Origin: Blastomussa wellsi | Taxonomy: Eukaryota; Cnidaria; Anthozoa; Scleractinia; Plerogyridae | Assembly: GCA_947652115.1 (NCBI GenBank) | Contig: OX393573.1 | Coordinates: forward strand, 13,948,491 to 14,012,490 | Reading direction: 5' to 3' | Length of the DNA stretch: 64,000 nt | Shown here: positions 46,401 to 54,300 of the stretch, one piece after another | Position numbering within the stretch: position 1 is the first letter of the stretch | Layout of the letters: each line of letters opens with the position of its first letter | Notes under the pieces: generated by a model | The model's database searches: none | What the model was told of the DNA's origin: nothing | Seen by the model: the letters and a program-made list of their open reading frames with translations, nothing else | Position numbers and translations under genes: made by a program

Positions 46401-49400
46401 CTCTGTGCTTTTATAATTGACTTTGTTTTTTCTCTTTATTAGACTAAAAAATCAAAGTCTAAAAAAATCTAAGAGCCCCGGAGCCATTCCTGCATTTAAC
46501 GCCATGTGAAGTATTTCTACTCGGCCATCGCAGGTTTCTCTCCAGCATTCTGTCATGTTGCCCCAACAATTCACCATGGCCCATTCATACTCCTGGTCCC
46601 ACTTTTCACAGGGTGCTTAAAAGTTAAACTATCCACCGGATTAATCGCTATCCAGTAGATAGCGTATTTTGTTTTGCATACACTTCTCCACTGGGTAGTG
46701 ATTTATACGTTGGATAGCTTTAAGCACCCTTTGAACAAAGGAGGCCTGGTGTGAGAAAGACACTGCAAGTGTAAAGTGTCTTGCCCAAGAAAACAACAAA
46801 ATGCAGCGCCCTGGCTAGGGCTCGAACCCAGACTGTTCGATCTGGAGTCCAGCGCACTAACCATTAAGCCATTGTGTCTTTCATTATGGAGATAACACCA
46901 AAATGTCTTTTGTAGAGACTTACTGCTGATAAAAAGTTGCTTTAGTTCATTGTCGTTACTACCGTGTTGTGTTGGGAAAAAAGACTATGTATGGTACATA
47001 AAAATGATGGCTTATCTTCCCATCCTTAATTGTCCACTTTACAGTAAAACGATGAATTACCCCCACCCCCAAGCCTTATTGCCATTATAAAAGTGACTTA
47101 CCCTCCCCATCCTTACTGCTGACTGTGATATTCAGGTTATCAACTGGTAACTTGCTAATGTTTTCAAGAGTGATAGTCCCTTTAATGCTGTTAAAGACAA
47201 GACAAAACAAAACAATAAAAGAATATACATTTACATTATAAGCAGAAGAGGCCGACGAAATTAATTGGAAGTTGTATCTGTAATGTTTAGAAGGTGGACA
47301 TCATTTTTGAGGCTAACAAAATTGTTTCTGTTGTATGTTCTATTGTTTTCAAGAAGGGTAGCCATTCATGTGACTTTGTGAGAGGTGTTATCTGGTCACT
47401 CTTTACAACTGCAACCCTACTTACCTCTGACCAGCATACAGCGTGACGGCTGTGACAAGGGGCGCAGATTGAGGGGTGTCAGGATCGGGAGGCTGAGAAC
47501 GGACCTTGGGCAGAGCTGTGGATACCTGTACAAGGGGCATTGAAGGGACCACATCTACAATAACTGGAAAGTCCCCCTTGTTTTCCATGTTTTCTTGTGT
47601 CAGCTGGCATGTGCTTTCGACACCAAACACAGTCACTGTGTAGCCTAACCGTGAGAAAGAGACTTTTGATAAAGTAGAAATGAAAATGTTTAGTTCACAG
47701 AATGTTCCTGCAGTACTTATCATACTCTCCTCACTTTTGTAATCACTTCAGTTTCTGATCGAGTTACAAAAATATCAATTCTGGATGGCATGATTAATTT
47801 TCACTATAAATTTGAGCCATTATTCACCCACCCAATGGTTCCAAGGAACAGCAAGGATTGCCAAAAAAAAAGCAAGCAGCATGCAAACTACCCAAAATGG
47901 TATATAGGCCACATAGGACAGATGGTGATTCCAACTTTTAAGTCTGTGGATGAAACCCTAGTGTGTGGCCATTCAAATAAAAGGTATTGAGCAGTACTTT
48001 CATGTGGTACTGTTTATTACGCTGCACAAGCTCTTGTAAAGGCCACATAGGACAGACACCCTAGATATAGTATAGATTGTGCTGTAATGGCAACACTAAC
48101 CAGTAATTCTCAGCTGTCCCACAGAGTGGGGAGTTCCCAGCAAAATCACTGTGTAAGGACCCGCTTTTGGAGGAAGTGAGAGACATGTCGGGAAAGGCTC
48201 AAATTCTCCGCCTTCAACACAAAGAACCTGCAAGGACAGTATTGATAATGTAAATGGATTGATATAAAGTATACAAAATAATTCATACATGAACTGCGAA
48301 TGTTGATGAAAGCAAGAAACAATCATCACAGTGAATTTCCAGAAGCCTGAAGAAATTCAGGGCTTCAACGGGATCTTCATGTAAATGGTTGGAGAAAACA
48401 CTTGGTGAAACACTTCTAGCAACTAGCGTCATGTAAGAGAATAGTCCTTAGTCTCCTTCACAGCAGTTCAACTCTCCCGGAGACGGAGAAAGTGCTTTAG
48501 AGAAACACGTTTTCAGATTTTTGGAGAGAAATGTTGTTTTGTGTAGGTGGATTGGTGGAGCTGTACTTTTCACTCTCTTCGTGGGGTCGAGATGCTTGAT
48601 TCAACTGAAATTGGCAATCGCACGGATTACTGTAAGATTTTTTAGGTTTACATTTTGATGTGCATATCAAATTATTTATGGTATTTTTCTCCCTCAAAAA
48701 CCATTGAAACACAGTTCATCTCTCACCATTTTAGTGACTTTGAGTTCAAAGGGCATGGAATTGTAAACATCCAGCGAAACTTGTCCAAGGTCGCCACAAA
48801 CCCATGTTGTGCCTGCAATTTTGAAGCAATGGTGATGTGCCGTTTTAATAAAAAGCAAAAAATTCTGCCATAGCTTTAACAGCACTCTCTCTTGATAGTG
48901 GACTTTGCTGCATGTTCCCGAGCCATTGATCCCGATAATTATAAACATTTATACAACTATAGGCTTTCTCTAAGTAATGGTCTCAAAAACATACACTGTA
49001 TCAATAGGCAAACGTAAAATTGTTGACTTCTTTGATTAATAAACACATTGAGTCTCTAATTGCCTTTGATGTGAATTTAGCAAAACTGCCTTTCATTTTC
49101 TTAAATTTACAAGAAGCTTTTTGTCTTACTTTTAGCTTTTTTGGATTCCTTAGCATTCCGTCTGAGTGATGAAAAGATGAATGGCCCTGTAGATGCCGAG
49201 TCTGATGCCACTCTGGACTTCTTTCCAACAGGCTTTAGATGAGGCGCAAGTGGATGAACTTTGAATGATCTATGACAAAGAAACAAACTTTAAACAAACA
49301 GGAAACAAATGCCCGTGCTTACATACATGTAGCCTCAAGCAAATGCAGATTAGAGTGAGTCTGAGAGCTCTCATACTTAAAAGTCTGTTAGTTAATAAAT

Positions 49401-51353
49401 GGTACTTCAAAAGGTGGTATTATGCTGTACAATGTGGTTCTAACATTTTAATCTGCGGACGAAACCCTAGTGTGTGACCATTCAAATGAAAGCTATTGAG
49501 CAGTACTGTCATGTGGTACAATGCGGCTCTAACTTTTAAGTCTGTGGATGAAACCATTGTGTGCGACCATCAAACAATTAACAATTATTGGATGAAGTTG
49601 AGAAAAATATCGTGATTTGTCAAATTCTCTCACAACTCTGGAAAACAAGCTGCGAATTTTTCCCGGAATTGGACACAACTATGCATGAGCAGACTATTAT
49701 TTGAAGCAAAATCACTGTTGGCTGCTAATGCTCACAAGTGGACCATTATTTGTAGGAAGTTATTTGTTGGTCATGTGGTAGGGTCTGGGCCAATGAAAGG
49801 GTGGGACAAAAATGAATCGAAAGATAAAAGCTATTGAGCAGTACTTTCATGTGGTACTGTTTATTATGCTATTCTTTTCACTGCTACCTGTATGTGAGGT
49901 GGATGCAGCTGATATTTTCATGAAAAAGTAAGCTCTGATGTCAACATTCATAAAAAAATAATCTCATTGACACCTGACAAGAGGCATTCTTGTAAGTGGT
50001 ATGACAGCCATGTCTAGTGTGTCCACCCTGTTGTTGTCTGTTTCCTTTGGTGAACCTGTGCACTGCTTCATGGAGCTTTCTAACAACACTGAAAGTTCCT
50101 TCTTTTCGTCATCACTCAAGTGGTCGTGCATTGTGTGCAGCAGAAAAGCCACATGCCTGAATAAATGAATTACATCATTGATAACCAAACTTGGCGTACA
50201 TGCTAAAAGCGTCAACAGATGTAGTAATGACAGTATCATTATATGGCCCTTGTCTCGCATGGACTGGAAACCAGCGAATTCAAGAATTTCATTGGCCGAA
50301 ATTGATATGACCACGGCCTAGATTTTCCGATCTAGGCCGGCATCTAGACCGGTTGCATTTTGGGGTCAGAAAGTTACAAACAAAACAGGAACACATTGTC
50401 TCCTTTTTGTCTAAAAATACTAATGGAAAATTAAAAAAGCTTGACAAGAATAAAAAGTAAAGATACGACCAAATTTTTGCAAATTTAAGTTCAGCTCATC
50501 GCCATTCGCAAACAAAATCTCAGCGAGAACGAAGCAGTGTAGATAAGCAAATTTAAGCTTCCGTTTGGCCATATAATAAACATCTTATTAACTGAGCTTA
50601 GTCGGTCTGTATGAGAGAATCTTGGCCTCGGTCTTGAGTACAGACCTCCCTGTGTCCGGTCTGTACTCACAACCTCAGTCAAGATTCTCCCATACAGACT
50701 GCCCGCTCGGTTAATAAGAGCTAATTACCAAGGCTGTGCTCCAAGAAAAATTACAAGGAGCCCGAAGGTTCCAAACATTGAGATCCAGGGTGCCCAGCTC
50801 TAAAGCTTGTATGAAAAAAGTAAGTTTATCTGCAAAAGTTAGTTGCCTGAGGCACCTGGGCGCCCTGAGAGCACAAATAAACAAAAAGACAAGTGAACCA
50901 GGGCTCAGGGAACTGCAACAAGTAGTGTGAAAGAGCTGAATGTGGGGCAGCAACATATTCTTGTATATTACAGCAGACAGCTTAACTGTAATAACAGGGG
51001 TTTGTGGAAGTGTAGCAGCCTAGCTAATGACTCCATGTTGAGAAGTCCTGTTCAAGTTGATTCAAGTGTGGCAATTGTGTGCCATGCTCTTATGTTGTGC
51101 CTCTGCTGTGCAGTGACTACATGAAAAACTTAAAGGGAACTGTGGTGTCAGTAACCTGATGGAAAATATTGCTGGAAGGTAACCTGCAAAGAACTAGCAT
51201 CTTATTGTTTCTGAATTGTACCGTGACTGCAATTTTTATATCTTTGAAATTTGCATTTTTTTATGTAATAGTAATATTACTAAATTAAATATAATTTGGC
51301 TTTATCAACTGGGTCGATAAAGCCAAATTATCTTGCTATACTTCCCACTGACA

Positions 51354-51386
<33 letters not shown>

Positions 51387-54300
51387 CTATATTACTAACG
51401 TGCTGTGTTTTCCTTAAGCCCTGATCAAACGGCGCCTGATAGTTGATGATAGTTTTAACTCCCCGAACTATCATCAACTATCATGCGCGTGTTCAAACGG
51501 GAAAACTATCATCGACTATCATGAAGATTTTGAACAAGTTCAAAGTGAATGATAGTTGATGATAGTGCATGATAGTTCGTGTTCAAATGGAGATGATAGC
51601 TGGAACTATCATCAACTATCATGACCGTTTGATCGGGGCTTTAGTGTTAAGTATGATTGTGCAAGTGTTAATAAATAAGAAAATAATAATAAAAATATTG
51701 CCGGGGGCCTGGACATCAAATGACAAGCTTGTGGATCTGCTGTTTACAAGTAATATGTATTTACAGTTCTTAGTCGCTACTTGGCCATAAATTGGAGTTA
51801 ATCTGGTCTCATATTCCTATTACCCAAATACACACATGCAAAAAGTATTGTAACACCTTTACCTGACTGCTAGGAAAGGGTCTCCAAGGCGGCGTGCAGT
51901 GTATATTAGCTCATTTAGAAGTCTAATTTGCAGAGCTGGCCAACCATTTGGAAGATCTGGAAACAGCAACATAAGAAGTGGCTAAAAATACTGTACTTTG
52001 TTACTAATTGTCTGAAAAATGCATATCAAAGGACCCTAGTCAGCTACGCTTTTGTTTTCCTTTACATTCAAGAGTTTCAGTATTTATTTTAAGCAGAGCT
52101 TGTCAAAATGAAAGAGATCACTGAGAAACTTGCTAAAGGTAATTGCACACTCCCAGTAACATAACTTAAAGCATCGTTTCACCATAAAATTTCTATAATT
52201 TCAATGGCATCAAAAATGGCGGAGGCTGACTAGGGCCCTTTAAATAGTCTCTTACACACTTAGGCACCTTTACATGCTGCATACATTCAGATTGCATGTG
52301 TGGTAACTGCGCCATGTAGTTTAAACTTGTTATGTGGCTAAATGTAATTTAGGCGAAGTTAAAATCGAGACAATGCAAGCAGCGGTCTTCTTTATGGCGG
52401 CTCGTGTTGCCGCGGGGCGGCCTGGTAAGTCGCAGGGGTTTTGGTATTTACAGGGCTCAGGTTTCTGAGAATCATTGTGCATTCGTATAAGCACCATCCC
52501 CCAACCTCATCTATTGTTGATGAGTTTTAATTGAATCAAAGTTTATTTAGTAAGTAAATTAATTTGTATTGATTGCTACAAATTAAATAAATTAAAAGGA
52601 ATGTGAAACTGTTTACTTAAAGAGAGTTCAAACTAAAGCAAATTTAAGGAAAACACATCATGCTGTTTTGGGTCTAACAACAAACCTTTAGGAACATCCT
52701 TCTGATCAAGATAAATCCTGTAACCCTCAAGTGCACTCATGAGGAACTTATAAGACTGATAAATGAAAGAAAAAAATATCGTATTAATTAGCTCTAACTG
52801 CAGGATCCTTCTCTATTACCCTACCACTTAATAAACCAGTATTAACAACAGCCTCCATAGTACAACTGTGAAAATTGGCTAAAATTCTGTGCCAGGTCAG
52901 GTCGAGAGTTATTGAGTATATAATATTATTGTGAAAAATCAATATTTATAAAGTTCGAGACTTACCAACAGCCAAAGTGGATGTGGCAATTGCTGTGAAA
53001 CACACTGCATAGCAGCTACTCTGGTGAAAAATCCTGCCTTTCTTCTGAAGCCTAGTTCATCATATAAGACAGCTGCAGTGCTGTATCTCTGGATCTTAAA
53101 TGTACAAAACGAAAAGTAGCATCTGTGCTTGAGCTAAATGGTTCATCACGCTGCAGCTTATCGTGGTTGCTGTATAATGTAGTCACTAGCCCTGACTGGG
53201 ATGCTAATCCATCGTAGGGTCCCCCTGGGCACTAAATTTGCCAGTACAATACCCATTTGACTTTCCTGGGTGGTGATACTATAAATTAAAAGTGTTTCGG
53301 CCCAGAACATGATGCCATGCCCCCTGCCAGGGCGACACAGTAGAAAAATTAGAAAATGTCCGAATATGTGACTATTTTGGCAATTTCTAAGGACATCCCT
53401 GAACATGTCCAATTATACTGGTTATGATTACAGTGTATACTGTTTATTTACCTCTCAATTTCCACCTTCATCATTTTGCTTCCAATTTGTGCTCTATAGG
53501 CATTGTAAGTTTGCACATTTGGGATAAAATTATGTCATCAATGGATCATAGCTTCCCTTGCTAACATGGACCACCTTGAGAAATTGTGACAGCATGTGTA
53601 TGCATGGTGTTGCCAGGGCTCAAATGTAGACTGTTAGGCCAAAGCCCCTTCCCCTTGCATCCCATTTAGGGAGAGTATTTAGCAATACCTCTAGTTGTTT
53701 CAATGGGAGGCACAGTGGCCTAATGGTTAACGTTCTGGACTCCGGATCAGATGATCTGGATTTGAAACCTGGCTGGGGAACTGCATTGTGTTCTTGGGCA
53801 AGACACTTTAGTCTCACAGTGCCTCTCTTCACCCCAGGTGTATAAATGGGTACCAGTGAATTTACTGCTGGGGGTAACCCTGTGATGGACTAGCATCCCA
53901 TCCAGCAGTAGAATTATTCTCTGTCACTTCATGCTAAGGAAACTCGGATAAGCTCTGGCCTGATGGGCCACTAGGCTCATATATGCAGACTTCCTAGTTG
54001 CTTCACTTGCTTTGCTTAGAACTAGCAGTGTAAAATTATAACTTAGCCTTAAATTACATCTGACCATGCACAAGACAAACATTTAAATTTACCTTTTCCT
54101 GTTCTGTTAGTGAAACGTTCACCGACAGGGAATTCTGCAGAGCAATGCTTCCTTCAATACGTCTCTGCACACAAAAGTAGAAACAGTCATTGCATACATG
54201 TAACTCCTTCATAAAAGTATGAAAATAAATACAACAGACAAAGATCAATTACACAAGTTATTTGATACCTGGTAAGTGATTAAAAGTCTGGTAAATTTAA

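Noticed and set aside
46333..46412. Possible tRNA gene
   Set aside because: Pol III boxes are present but the acceptor stem does not pair; better explained as a SINE relic.
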